Positions 42,853 to 54,399 of a stretch of DNA of 64,000 nucleotides are shown here, one piece after another. The DNA comes from Fratercula arctica (Eukaryota; Chordata; Aves; Charadriiformes; Alcidae). Position numbers and translations under genes: made by a program. The notes beneath the pieces were generated by a model. That model searched no databases. It had not been told where the DNA came from and saw only the letters and a list, made by a program, of their open reading frames with translations. How positions within the stretch are numbered: position 1 is the first letter of the stretch; each line of letters begins with the position of its first letter. The stretch lies in NCBI GenBank assembly GCA_947846985.1, contig CANTUZ010000027.1, positions 3,035,535-3,099,534 of the forward strand, written 5' to 3'.

Positions 42853-43052
42853 NNNNNNNNNNNNNNNNNNNNNNNNNNNNNNNNNNNNNNNNNNNNNNNN
42901 NNNNNNNNNNNNNNNNNNNNNNNNNNNNNNNNNNNNNNNNNNNNNNNNNNNNNNNNNNNNNNNNNNNNNNNNNNNNNNNNNNNNNNNNNNNNNNNNNNNN
43001 NNNNNNNNNNNNNNNNNNNNNNNNNNNNNNNNNNNNNNNNNNNNNNNNNNNN
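42853..43052. other. Assembly gap of exactly 200 N
   Basis: The round length suggests a nominal gap size. Left of it is tandem-repeat DNA, right of it the truncated arm of an inverted repeat with unrelated composition. Confidence 0.98.
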
Positions 43053-43515
43053 CATTGTGTCACAAGTCAAGCAAGCGGGAGCAGAAGACTAGCTTTGCTG
43101 AACAGGGAACTCCTCATGGAGCTCAGGAGGAAAAGAAGCTGTATGATCTCTAGATGTGAGGTCAGGGCTTTGCAGGAAGATTACAGAGCTGTGGTTCGTA
43201 CGTGCAGGGAGAAGACACGAAAGGCCAAAGACCCAGGTAACTACAGACCTGTTATGTCTAAACCTCAGTTCCTGGAAAAATTATGGAGAAGATCATACTG
43301 TGTGCTACTGAAAGGCATTAAAGGACAATGTAAATCATCAGGCACGGTCAACATGGGTTCACAACAGGGAAAAGTCCTGTCTAATTAATTTTTATATCCT
43401 TCTACGATTAGATCACCTGCCTGAGTGGATGAAGGGAAGGCGGTGGTATGTAGTTTTCCTGGATTTAAGTAAGGCTTTTTGATACTGTCCCTCACAGCAT
43501 CCTTCTGGACAAGTT
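43053..43515 (+). mobile_element. CR1 LINE fragment (reverse transcriptase part)
   Basis: Broken reading frames on the + strand include GNYRPV (the conserved start of the CR1 reverse transcriptase domain), QGKVLSN and LDLSKAF, the last followed by a disabling change (a T insertion after AAGGCTTT). It ends abruptly where the 27-bp repeat begins. The same junction exists in the other arm at about 49680. Confidence 0.85.
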
Positions 43516-43529
43516 TGTACCAACCCATG

Positions 43530-43735
43530 AATGGTGTGTGAGAGTAGCTTGTGGCCGGTGCAGGCGGGGGAGTAGCTTTTGCCGCAAGCTGCAGAGTGGC
43601 CTGTTGCTGGTAGCAGCTGCTGGAGTAACTTGTGCCGGTGCAGGCAGTGGAGTAACTTGTGCTGGTATGGGCAGGGGAGTGGCTTGTGGTGTATGGGCTG
43701 CGTAGGGGCTTGTGGGGTTTGAGTGGCATGCAGCA
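43530..43735. repeat. 27-bp repeat
   Basis: Six to seven diverged units with GAGTAACTTGTGCCGGTGCA. The minus strand is open and would read proline/threonine-rich (PAQVTPLPAPAQ). Inverted counterpart at about 49490-49665. Possibly a proline-rich part of a retroelement protein; not recognised. Confidence 0.7.
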
Positions 43736-44280
43736 TATGTCATATTATACCTACTCCTGAAACGATTCTTAATAAGAAACCACCCCCTGCAACACATTCA
43801 GGAAAATCGACAATAAAATCATGATTTTAAGACAGTAACATTCAGGTTCAAAAACAGTCTCCAAAAATTTCCATCCCCTAGCTCTGATGGTGGTCACTGT
43901 GGCATAAGCATTAAAGGGTGAAGGTAATTTTCCCCAGTAAAATTGAAAGTGTAATTAGTAATAGAATTCATCACGTGATGCCTGAGAGATACAGGTAGAA
44001 CTGTTATCCAAGTAACCATATTATACATCTGTATTCTGAACCACACCAAAATAGCATGTTTAAACCACCACATACAAACACAAAGAGCAAATAAAACCAT
44101 GCAACACATTTGGCAGGTTAAGCAGTGTTGCATCAATTAACTTCAAACAAAGCTCTCTAAAGGCATGATATAACATTTCACTTAAGAACAACAGGGTGTG
44201 AGCTGTCTGTTTTTGATTTCCTGAGTAATCTGGAATTCTAACTATTCAGGCAATCAGAGCCCAGGTTAAGCTCCGCTCGA

Positions 44281-44330
44281 GCCCCATGTTGGGCGCCAAT
44301 AAATCTGTCGTGATTTGGGCCAGACTGGCC
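44281..44330 (-). mobile_element. Retroviral U5 end and tRNA-Lys-type primer binding site (minus strand)
   Basis: On the minus strand an LTR-like end (CACGACA, ending at 44306) is followed by TGGCGCCCAACATGGGGC (44298-44281). This differs by one base from the sequence complementary to tRNA-Lys1,2 that class II (betaretrovirus-like) elements use. The internal region would run leftwards but is replaced by AT-rich DNA without a recognisable gag. Confidence 0.65.
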
Positions 44331-45769
44331 ACTGAGATGAATGACAGATGCTCTCCCCCACCTCTCTCTCCAAGGAGAGGAGGGAGGGAGAGAAAGAGAT
44401 TTATGAGTTCAGAAGAAACTAAACTATTTTAATGAAAATATTAATAATAAAATAATAAAAAGAAAACAATGAAATAGATACAATATATACGAAACAGTAT
44501 CAAGCTCCCAGGATGACAATCATGTCACCAGCAGGCACTGGGAAAGTCCCAGACTGGAGTCAGCAATGGATGGGAACTGGATTCCGGATCTGGAGTCAGG
44601 AATGCATGGATTGGGATTAAAGGCAGGTGAACAGACAGAGTCCTCCTCGGACACCAGTCACTGAAGAATGACAGGGCTGACTGCCACTATTGTATCACGT
44701 TTTCATTTCTATATGCAAAAAATTCCTTATCAAAGTCTCTGTTCTATCTGAATAGAACAGTCCTGGACATCTTTAAAATGTTGAATGTTTTCAATGTAAA
44801 TATGTATCAATAACAACATGTTTATTTTAAGTAAAAAATTCTACTGCAAACATCTCTTGTGAAAAGTTATAGTTTTTGTCTGCTGTATGCTAACAATAAA
44901 AGTTAGTCTTTTTTCCTTCTAAAGACATTATTATTTAAATGGTGTTTTCAGCAGCCTTCTCTTAATACTGGATGTTAAAAATCACAATAACAGAAACTTT
45001 CTGACAAAACTCTAGAAAATATCATCTGTTTTGTGACTTTAGCAAATGAAGGAAGAGTTATTTGTAATCTAAATTATTCTGCACGTGTCTCAAGAGATAA
45101 GATTGAAACTATGGACAGAAGTTATTCCTAGGATGCAATAATATCTTGCCTCATATCCAGTGCCTAAATAAAATACAAGTCACAGATAGAGCTCTTCCTC
45201 TTGTTGTTCTAGATAAGCATGAGTATGTGATATAATAATTAAGGAAGGACAATATTGCCTGCCTTGTTAACATAGTTAACACATGCTGTGTAAAATTAAG
45301 GTATAAACCATTATGGATTACATCATGTCTGCAAAGAAATGCTAACAAATTTTAATAGCATAATGCAATTTAGACTATTTCAAATTTATTAGCAATTTGC
45401 AGTTGTATTGGCTTTACGTGACAAGGTTTTGGTAGCAGGGGGGGAGGGGAGCTGCAAGAATGGCTTCTGTGAGAAGACACCAGAAGCAGTCCCCATGTCT
45501 GACAGAGCCAGTTTCAGACAACTCCAAGACAAACCCACCGCTGGACAAAGTTGAGACAATCAGTGATGGTGGTAGTGCCTCTGTGATAACATATTTAAGA
45601 AAGGGTAAAAAAACTGCTGTGCAGCAGCTATGAAAGAGGAGAAAATTGAGTAAAACAACTATGCAGGCACTCAAGGTCAGTGAAGAAGGAGGGGGAGGGG
45701 GGTGCTCCAGGTGCCGGAGCAGAGATTTCCCTGCAGCCTGTGGAGTAATACATGGTGATGTAGGTTGTC

Positions 45770-46262
45770 CCCCTGCAGCCCATGGAGGACCCTACACCAG
45801 AGCTGGGGGGTTGTAGTCAGTTCATAATTCTTCATCTCCACTGCTCCTTCCTCCTCATGCTCTTCCCCTGCTCCAGCATGGGGGCCCTCCCACGGGATTA
45901 TAGTCCTTCATGAACTTTCTCCAACATGGGTCCTTCACACAGGCTTGCAGTTCTTCAAGAACTGTGCCGCCTGGGGGGGAGGAAGTAGAAGAGGTTAGGA
46001 GTGATGATGAGCCCGGGAAGGAGGGAGGGTGGGGGAAGGTGTTTTGTAGGTTTTTTTTTATTTTTCACTATCCTACTCTGTTACAATTGATTGGCAATAA
46101 ATTTAATTAATTTTCACCAAGTTGAGTCTGTTTTGTTCCATGATGGTAATTGGTAAGTAATCTCCCTGTCCTTACCTCAACCCATGAGTTTTTTCATGAT
46201 AGTTTCTCCCCCTGTCCTGTTGGTGGAGGAGGAGCGATAGAGCGATAGAGTAAAATGCCTGA
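45770..46262 (+). mobile_element. 3' part of an avian LTR retroelement, rearranged
   Basis: 45970-46262 carries a sequence I recognise as the 3' internal end of a widespread avian ERVL-type element: GGGAGGAAGTAGAAGAGG, AGGAGGGAGGGTGGGGGAAGG, AATAAATTTAATTAATTTTC, TTGAGTCTGTTTTG, and the downstream GTAATCTCCCTGTCC. 45780-45960 is the upstream part of the same element but in reverse orientation (GCTCTTCCCCTGCTCCAGCA). The family assignment is from memory of avian repeats. Confidence 0.6.
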
Positions 46263-47071
46263 AGCGGAGTTGGGGTGGGGGTGGTGTTGCACCACCACAA
46301 AATATACGAGGATTATACTCAGCCACTTATATCAGTAGGACGCTGTGCACTCCCAGCAGTGGACAGCAAATGTCGGACACTGCGAGTGCTACGGCTTCGG
46401 GAGGAAGGGAAGGCCTCAGGGGTCGGCCCCAGGGCAAGGAGTTCTCTGGATCACCGCCATCAAGGGAGAGAGAGCACTACGCAGCAAACTTTCTAATTTA
46501 TATTGAATGTGACGTTCATGGTATGAAATAATCCTGTTGGTCAAGTGCCCAGGTCTTGCTCCTCCTCATCCCTGCCACCTGGCAAGGCTTGAAAAACACT
46601 TAGACCTCGAATCCCACATAGCCTAGCTGGCTATAAAGTAAATATTTTCACAAATTCAGACACTAGAGTCTTCTAAAAGTGCAGTTGAGTAGGTTTCTTC
46701 ACGTTCTTTAAGATCCCATGATACTTCTCATAAAGAACAGAGATTGCTGCAAGTCTGGCCATTTTGATTTCTCAGGGAAATGATTTTTAACACGTAGTTT
46801 CTCAGAGTTTTCATAGAATGCCTGAAGTGTGTATCTATATTAGCCTTTTACTGGACCACACAAAGAGCAAATAAACCATGCAACACATTCGGCAGAATTA
46901 TGGTTTTAATAGTTCTTCCATCAGAATTCTGAAACTAAAAACAATAGACACTGAAGGACATTACATAACGTTACATACAAACCACAAAAAAAGAGTGTGA
47001 AAACTATGCAGGCATTCCATGGTTCTGTGGTTTCTATGCCATGCAGAACCTCTGTTCTGAATTTGTCCCTG
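46137..47071. other. Centre of the inverted repeat
   Basis: About 935 bp not duplicated between the arms. It starts with the end of the + strand LTR-element fragment (to 46262). A third copy of CACAAAGAGCAAATAAACCA (46860-46879) matches both arms (44078 and, inverted, 49113). No gene recognised; the 73-codon frame at 46275-46496 has no features. Confidence 0.7.
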
Positions 47072-47560
47072 GACAAAACAGACTCAACTTGGTGAAATTA
47101 ATTAAATTTATTGCCAATCAATTGTAACAGAGTAGGATAGTGAAAAATAAAAAAAAACCTACAAAAAACACCTTCCCCCACCCCTCCCTCCTTCCCGGGC
47201 TCATCATCACTACCTAACTCTTCTACTCCTCCCCCCCAGGGCGGCACAGTTCTTGAAGAACTGCAGCCTGTGTGAAGGACCCATGTTGGAGAAGTTCATG
47301 AAGGACTATATCCCGTGGGAGGGCCCCCATGCTGGAGCAGGGGAAGAGCATGAGGAGGAAGGAGCAGTGGAGATGAGAATTATGACTGACTACAACCCCC
47401 CCATGCTCTGGTGTAGGGTTCTCCATGGCTGCAGGGGGACAACCTACATCACCATGTATTTACTCCACAGGCTGCAGGGAAATCTCTGCTCCGGCACCTG
47501 GAGCACCCCCCTCCCCCCTCCTTCTTCACTGACCTTGGTGCCTGCATAGTTGTTTTACTC
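47072..47560. mobile_element. LTR-retroelement 3' fragment, right-arm copy
   Basis: Inverted copy of 45660-46136. The part 47240-47400 (GTTGGAGAAGTTCATGAAGG, GGAGCAGGGGAAGAGCATGA) is in + orientation, while 47072-47235 is antisense for the adjoining part. This is the same internal inversion as in the left arm, so it happened before the arm duplication. Confidence 0.6.
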
Positions 47561-48539
47561 ACTTTCTCCTCTTTCATAGCTGCTGCACAGCAGTTTTTTT
47601 ACCTTTCTTAAATATGTTATCACAGAGGCACTACCAACCATCACTGATTGTCTCAAACTTTGTCCAGCGGTGGGTTTGTCTTGGAGTTGTCTGAAACTGG
47701 CTCTGTCAGACATGGGGACTGCTTCTGGTGTCTTCTCACAGAAGCCATTCTTGCAGCTCCCCCTCCCCCCTGCTACCAAAACCTTGTCACGTAACGCCAA
47801 TACAACTGCAAATTGCTAATAAATTTGAAATAGTCTAAATTGCATTATGCTATTAAATTTGTTAGCATTTCTTTGCAGACATGATGTAATCCATAATGGT
47901 TTTATACCTTAATTTTACACAGCATGTGTTAACTATGTTAACAAGGCAGGCAATATTGTCCTTCATTTAATTATTATATCACATACTCATGCTTATCTAG
48001 AACAACAGAGGAAGAGCTCTATCTGTGACTTGTATTTTATTTAGGCACTGGATATGAGGCAAGATATTAAATTGCATCCTAGTAATAACTTCTGTCCATA
48101 GTTTCAATCTTATCTCTTGAGACACGTGCAGAATAATTTAGATTACAAATAACTCTTCCTTCAATTTGCTAAAGTCACAAAACAGATGATATTTTCTAGA
48201 GTTTTTGTCAGAAGTTTCTGTTATGTGATTTTTAACATCCAGTATTAAGAGAAGGCTGCTGAAACACCATTTAAATAATAATGTCTTTAGAAGGAAAAAG
48301 ACTAACTTTTATTGTTAGCATACAGCAGACAAAAACTATAACTTTTCACAAAGATGTTTGCAGTAGAATTTTTTACTTAAAATAAACATGTTGTTATTGA
48401 TTACATATTTACATTGAAAACATTCAACATTTTAAAGATGTCAGGACTGTTTCTATTCAGATAGAACAGAGACTTGATAAGGAATTTTTTGCATATAGAA
48501 ATGAAAACGTGATACTAATAGTGGCAGTCAGCCCTGTCC

Positions 48540-48928
48540 TTCTTCAGTGACTGGTGTCCGAGGAGGACTCTGTCTGTTCACCTGCCTTTAATCCCATCCA
48601 TGCATTCCTGACTCCAGATCCGGAATCCATTCCCATCCATTGCTGACTCAGTCTGGGACTTTTCCCAGTGCCTGCTGGTGACATGATTGTCAATCCTGGG
48701 AGCTTGATACTGTTTCGTATATATTGTATCTATTTCATTGTTTTCTTTTTATTATTTTATTATTAATATTTTTCATTAAAATAGTTTAGTTTCTTCTGAA
48801 CTCATAAATCTCTTTCTCTCCTCCCCTCCTCTCCTTGGAGAGAGAGGTGGGGGAGAGGCATCTGTCATTCATCTCAGTGGCCAGTCTGGCCCAATCACGA
48901 CAGATTTAGTTGGCGCCCAACATGGGGC
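48540..48928 (+). mobile_element. LTR 3' end and tRNA-Lys-type primer binding site
   Basis: An AT-rich LTR-like stretch (CATTAAAATAGTTTAGTTTC near 48774, TCTCTCCTCCCCTCCTCTCC) ends in ATCACGACA at 48902, followed by TGGCGCCCAACATGGGGC at 48911-48928. The left-arm counterpart is identical in the binding site. The LTR start could not be fixed. Confidence 0.6.
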
Positions 48929-49490
48929 TCGAGCGGAGCTTAACCTGGGCTCTGATTGCCTGAATAGTTAGAATTCCAGATTACTCAGAAATCAAAACAG
49001 ACAGCTCACACCATGTTGTTCTTAAGTGAAATGTTATATCCATGCCTTTAGAGAGCTTTGTTTGAAGTTAATTGATGCAACACTGCTTAACCTGCAAATG
49101 TGTTGCATGGTTTATTTGCTCTTTGTGTTTGTATGTGGTGGTTTAAACATGCTATTTTTGGTGTGGTTCAGAATACAGATGTATAATATGGTTACTTGGA
49201 TAACCGTTCTACCTGTATATCTCAGCATCACGTGATGAATTCTATTCTAACTAATTACACTTTCAATTTTACCTGGGGAAAATTTACTTCACCTTTAATG
49301 CTTATGCCAAAGTGACACCATCAGAGCTAGGGGATGGAAATCTTTTGGACTGTTTTGAACCTGATGTTACTGTCTTAAAATCATGATTTTATTGTCGATT
49401 TTCCTGAATGTGTTGCAGGGGTGGTTTCTTATTAAGAATCGTTTCAGGAGTAGGTATATATGACATATGCTGCTGCCACTCAAACCCCAC
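48929..49490 (+). mobile_element. Putative retroelement leader, no recognisable gag
   Basis: Sequence downstream of the binding site, ending at the 27-bp repeat. A 69-codon frame at 49026-49235 contains a hydrophobic stretch (CCMVYLLFVFVCGG) but no domain I recognise. It is interrupted relative to the left arm. Confidence 0.35.
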
Positions 49491-49675
49491 ATAGCCCCTA
49501 CGCAGCCCATACCACCACAAGCCACTCCCCTGCCCATACCAGCACAAGTTACTCCACTGCCTGCACCGGCACAAGTTACTCCGCAGCCTGTACCAGCACA
49601 GGCCACTCTGCAGCTTGCGGCAAAAAGCTACTCCCCCGCCTGCACCGGCACAAGCTACTCTCACACACCATTCAT

Positions 49676-51000
49676 GTTGGACAACTTGTCCAGAAGGATG
49701 CTGTGAGGGACAGTATCAAAAGCCTTACTAAAATCCAGGAAAACTACATCCACCGCCTTCCCTTCATCCACTAGGCAGGTGATCTAATCGTAGAAGGATA
49801 TAAAATTAATTAGACAGGACTTTCCCTGTTGTGAACCCATGTTGACCGTGCCTGATGATTACATTGTCCTTTAAATGCCTTTCAGTAGCACCCAGTATGA
49901 TCTTCTCCATAATTTTCCAGGAACTGAGGTTAGACTAACAGGTCTGTAGTTACCTGGGTCTTTGGCCTTTCGTGTCTTCTCCCTGCACGTACGAACCACA
50001 GCTCTGTAATCTCCTGCAAAGCCTGACCTCACATCTAGAGATCATACAGCTTCTTTTTCCTCCTGAGCTCCATGAGGAGTTCCCTGTTCAGCCAAGCTAG
50101 TCTTCTGCCCCGCTTGCTTGACTTGTGACACAATGGGATTGCCTGCTCCTGTGCTTTTAAAAGGTGGTTCTTAAAAACTGACCAGCACTCATGGACCCCT
50201 AAGCCCTCAAAAGCTGATTCCCAGGGGACACTGCTAGTAGCTCCCCAAGTAACTTAAAGTTTGCTCTCTTGAAATCCAGGATAGCAACTCTGCTGTCCTT
50301 TTATCTCATTACACTGAAAATTTTAAACTCAACCATTTCATGATCACTGCCACCAAGACAGCCACCTACCATCACATCTCCCACGAGTCCTTCTCTATTT
50401 ACAAACAACAAGTCTAGGAGGGCATCTTTCCTAGTAGGCTCTCTGAGCACTTGTGACAAGAAGTTATCATCTCCCACATACTTCAGGAATTTCACAGACT
50501 TGCTTGTCACAGCAGTATGGTATTCCCAGTTGATGCCTGGGAAGTTGGAATATCTCACAAGGACAAGGGCTACCGATCCAGAGATTGCCTATATATAACT
50601 CATCATTGCTAACATCCTGGCTGGGTGATCGGTAAGTAGACACCCACTACAACATCTCCTATGTTTTCCATCCCCCTAATCCTCACCCAGAGGCTCTCAC
50701 TACATCATCCCTAACTGTAAGGGCTGTAAAGTCAAACCTTTCCCTTACATACAGTGCGACTCTTCCACCTCGCCTGCCCTGCCTATCCCTCCTGAACAGC
50801 CTGTAGCCCTCCATCCCAGCACTCCAGTCGTGGGACTCATTCCACCAAGTCCTAATACCAATGATATCGTAGCTCTGGGAACTGAACAAACACTTCCAGT
50901 TCATCCTTTTTGTTTCTCATACTGCATGCATTGGTGTACAAGCATTTCAGATGTGCTCATAAGCCCTCAGTGCTCTGTGGAGCAGAGTAAATGCTCCCAT
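49676..51000 (-). mobile_element. CR1 LINE fragment, endonuclease to reverse transcriptase
   Basis: Minus-strand frames in order: endonuclease (50904-50683, with TWWNESHDWSAGMEGYRLFR and GGRVALYVRE; 50558-50301, with FPGINWEYHTAV and SDHEMVEFKI) and the start of reverse transcriptase (about 49960-49690). Stops and frameshifts break it into pieces, and it is cut in the DFSKAFDTV region at 49680. Only 49680-50135 is shared with the left arm. Confidence 0.88.
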
Positions 51001-51069
51001 TAGCATTGCCACCCTCAGGTGATGCCATGCCAACCCTTGGCTTACTTTCAGCTCTCCTGATGGTATCCC

Positions 51070-51300
51070 CTTGTATGCATGTGTGTGTGCGTGCATGCAT
51101 ATATTTATTTATCTATTCTCACTATTGGACCTCCATTATGTTCATCCAGAGAGGGGAGTGAGATGAGGCCATTGATGCGATCTGTGGTTGTGTGCATGGT
51201 TGTGTGTGTCTGTCTGTGTTATCTGTGTGGTTGGCTGTGTATATATGTATATACGTGGTGTATATGTGTGCTCTGTGTGCATGTGCCTACTGGGAAATAC
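51070..51300. repeat. TG-rich low-complexity stretch
   Basis: Imperfect TGTGTG/TGCATG/GTATAT repeats. The apparent open frames (for example 51188-51415) follow from the low complexity. Confidence 0.75.
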
Positions 51301-52090
51301 ATCTTCAGCCTTTATACTGGTGGGACTCGGGTGCACAGAGCTGCAGCAACCTCACTTCTCTTGTGCTGTTGGATCAAGCACAATATATTTTTCCCCTAAC
51401 ATGGAAGATCTGTAGGGCTTTAAACTTTACCAAAGACCAATTTGAGGTCTAGTCTTAAACACTAATCTATAAACACTTTGTCAGAATTGTATAAAAGTTT
51501 TGCCAGATCATCTTATAAACACTTGTAGATTGGTATAGAAGCACTCAAAAAAAAAAAAAGTTTCCCACTAAAATTTAGCAGTCTGTAATTATCAGGATTG
51601 CTTAATTTCTTTCATTGAAGATGGAGGCTACAGCCTCTAAAGGATCTAAGCAATTTAGCAGCCTGAGTTCTCTTGAATTTTTATGAGATTTAGACAATTT
51701 CAAAAACTTTACCATGACTAAATGGTAACTTACTTCTAAATCAAGAGTAGTCCTCCCACCCAGTATGATCCAATAATATACTGCTCAAAATACATAAATA
51801 GCAAATTGTTTTTCTAAAATATTTTATGATATTATCCTTAATTAGTTTGTACTTATATTAGCATTTTGTGCTGCAGAACATAAAGAGGCTAATTTGCTGT
51901 TGCCATACTTTTCACTTCCAAAAAAAGAGAAAACCAGTTCCAAATGCCATCATCACCCCATGTAGGGAACATAGGTTATTATTTGTAATTACATATAACT
52001 GAGAAGATACAAACTCCAATTTCAGGAGGAGGGTACTTAAGTATTTACAAAAGCTGAAGAACTTTATGAGATTGCTTATCAAACTGCTGA
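51300..52090. other. AT-rich DNA, nothing recognised
   Basis: No coding, RNA or transposon signal seen. Confidence 0.5.
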
Positions 52091-52091
52091 T

Positions 52092-52548
52092 AAGCAACAA
52101 TAGGGAAGATGATCAGAGGGGTGGAGCACCTATGCTATGAAGACAGGCTGAGAGAGTTGGGGTGGTTCAGCCTGGAGAAGAGAAGGCTCCGGGGAGACCT
52201 TATAGCAGCCTTCCAGTATCTGAATTGTGCCTCCAAGAAAGCTAGAGAGGGACTTCTTACAAGGGCATGTAGTGATAGGATGAGGGGGTAATGGTTTTAA
52301 ACTGAAAGAGGGGAGATTTAGATTGGGTATCAGGAAGAAATTCTTTACTGTGAGGGTGGTGAGGGCAGTGGAACAGGTTGCCCAGGGAAGTTGTGGATGC
52401 CCCATCCCTGGAAGTGTTCAAGACGAGGTTGGATGGGGCTTTGAGCAGCCTGGTCTAGTGGGAGGTGTCCCTGCCCATGGCAGGGGGGTTGGAACTAGAT
52501 GATCTTTAAGGTCCCTTCCAACCTAAACCATTCTATGATTCTATGAAA
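52092..52548 (+). mobile_element. CR1 LINE 3' end
   Basis: C-terminal CR1 reading frame ([24 protein letters not shown]) followed by the CR1 3' UTR (GGAACAGGTTGCCCAGGGAA, GGTCCCTTCCAACC) and the terminal ATTCTATGATTCTATGA 8-bp repeats typical of CR1, instead of poly-A. Confidence 0.92.
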
Positions 52549-52737
52549 TATGTCATCAAGAATGTTAATCTGAAGCCAAATCATCTTTAAAATGCAAACA
52601 ACATTGTTTTCAAGAAATTTCTTCCAATTCTTGCCAGTTTATATACACAGTCATTAGGTGGACAAAACACTCTTGTCTGTGACATAACTTTCTGAAAAGC
52701 TTAGACGATACCACAGTCATCTTGATAATTTTTGATA

Positions 52738-52786
52738 GCGCACTGGGTCTGGCTGGGATGGAATTAACTTCCTTCATAGCAGCCCT
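52738..52786 (+). mobile_element. Start of an avian ERVL-type LTR (fragment)
   Basis: CACTGGGTCTGGCTGGGATG and GAATTAACTTCCTTCATAGC resemble the 5' end of the common avian LTR that belongs to the element whose 3' internal part is at 45970. Only about 50 bp remain. The family is assigned from memory. Confidence 0.5.
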
Positions 52787-52896
52787 TTGTCGCAGGTAAA
52801 TTTTTAAGAGAAGTCATCATTAGGGGTTTAACTAAAAGGGTTTTATTAATGATCAAATGATGATCAAATGGTAATTAATCGATGATTGAATGAAAA

Positions 52897-53395
52897 TCAT
52901 AGAATCGTAGAATCAAAGAACGTGTTGGGTTGGAAGGGACCTTTAAAGGTCATCTAGTCCAACCCCCCTGCAGTAAGCAGGGACATCTTCAACTAGATCA
53001 GATTGCTCAGGAGCCTCATCAGGCCTGGCCTTGAATGTCCTCCAGGGATGGGGCCTCCACCACCTCTCTGGGCAACCTGTTCCAATGTCTCACCACCCTC
53101 ATTGTAAAGAACTTCTTCCTAATGTCTAATCTAAACCTGCCCTGCTCTAGTTTAAAACCATTGCCCCTTGTCCTATCCCTACATGCCCTTGCAAACAGTC
53201 CCTCCCCAGCTTTCTTGTAGGCCCCCTTCAGGTAGGCCACTATAAGGTCTCCCGGAGCCTTCTCTTCTCCAGGCTGAACAACCCCAAATCTCTCAGCCTG
53301 TCTTCATAGGAGAGGTGCTTCCATCCCTCTGATCATCTTCGTTGGCCCTCCTCTGGACCCGATCCAACAGGTCCATGTCCTTCTTGTGCTGAAAG
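52897..53395 (-). mobile_element. CR1 LINE 3' end inserted in an AT-rich repeat
   Basis: Terminal repeats (TCATAGAATCGTAGAATCA, reverse strand) at the left and a 5' truncation (CATGTCCTTCTTGTGCTG) at the right. It lies between two parts of the same short repeat: ATCAAATGGTAATTAATCGA at 52865 and ATCAAATGGTAATCAAATGG at 53400. Frame remnant at 53019-53240. Confidence 0.9.
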
Positions 53396-53399
53396 AAAA

Positions 53400-53580
53400 A
53401 ATCAAATGGTAATCAAATGGCAATTAAGCAATAATTGAATTCTAGTTAAACAGTGATTTAACAATGATCTGACAATGTTTTAAATGATGATTTAAAAGAT
53501 AATTTAGATAGTGGATAATTTAGATTGTGATTAGACAATGATTTAGATGATGATTTAGACAGCGGTCAAACACTCTACTA
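53400..53580. repeat. Short AT-rich repeat
   Basis: Diverged units of 10-14 bp with CAATGATTTA or CAAATGGTAA cores. Continuation of 52840-52896, split by the CR1 insertion. Confidence 0.7.
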
Positions 53581-54390
53581 CTTACTATACTTCTAATAAT
53601 TAAGGCTAAGCTGGATATATATAAATTACGCTAGCATACAATATACTTTTAGGTCTAATGTTACCTCGAGGAGTAACATTGAGAGGCATCCCTGCTCAAG
53701 GGGGAGATCACTGCCGTGCAGCCTGCTGCCATACAGGAGAGCTCAATGGGCTTGAGGGGGCTACAAATATTTATAGCATTGACTGACTCATAGTCAAACC
53801 CCTCTTTGGTGTATGCACAGCTGTGCAGCTGTAGCAGTTATAGTTTTGTCTAGTCCCAGCTCAGGCTGGTACTGTTAGCTCCTGATAAGACATGCCTAGA
53901 TTCCTTAGTCCCTGATATGGCCTAACACAGTGCTCATGGTTTTGCACAGCAAGGCTGATTTCAGTCAGGCCTACTTGTCAGTGGTGCTTGAACCAAAGTA
54001 CTGTTCACTCACTCAGAGCAGGTACCTCCGTCACACCCATATGGTGCTGTGCTTTGCATCTGTACTCATTTTATATTTTGGAGCATGTATTCACAGAATC
54101 ACAGTGAAATATATGAAGTTAACATTCATTATTCTACCCTGTATTGTATCAAGGCCATAAAATAACTTTTTTTTCTTTATTTTTGTTACAATAATTTTAA
54201 AATCTACAAACACCTAAGGAAGAAAAAATATTTCTAGATTATGAGTTAATACCATTCATACTTGGGAGCAAAATTTTACAGGCCAAGTTACGAAATAAAG
54301 AATATAAGGAACTGTCAAATAACTTAGCCAATGACAGTCCAAAACTGTGTGTAAACCTGAACTTTCTAATACTCTGGTGTGGTGGTAAAA
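53581..54390. other. Possible LTR remnant, otherwise unrecognised
   Basis: 53660-53960 has the texture of an avian LTR (GGAGTAACATTGAGAGGCAT, TATTTATAGCATTGACTGAC), but I could not place it in a family. The rest is AT-rich with no gene. Confidence 0.3.
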
Positions 54391-54399
54391 TTAATATTT

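Larger units (their letters stand above)
43053..46136. repeat. Left arm of a large inverted repeat
   Basis: Reverse-complementary to 47072-50135, with many substitutions and small indels. The arm contains a CR1 fragment, a 27-bp repeat, a retroviral primer-binding-site motif and LTR-element DNA in the same order as its partner. It begins at the gap edge, so its outer end is unknown. Confidence 0.9.
47072..50135. repeat. Right arm of the large inverted repeat
   Basis: Partner of 43053-46136, in reverse complement. The arms differ by scattered point changes and indels, so they are not an exact assembly echo. Confidence 0.9.

Noticed and set aside
42612..43388. Open frame of 258 codons across the gap
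   Set aside because: It contains the 200 N and joins unrelated sequence.
46275..46496. 73-codon frame in the centre of the inverted repeat
   Set aside because: No homology, no start context and no conservation in the arms.
51079..51452. Overlapping frames rich in Cys and Val
   Set aside because: Generated by TG-rich low-complexity DNA.
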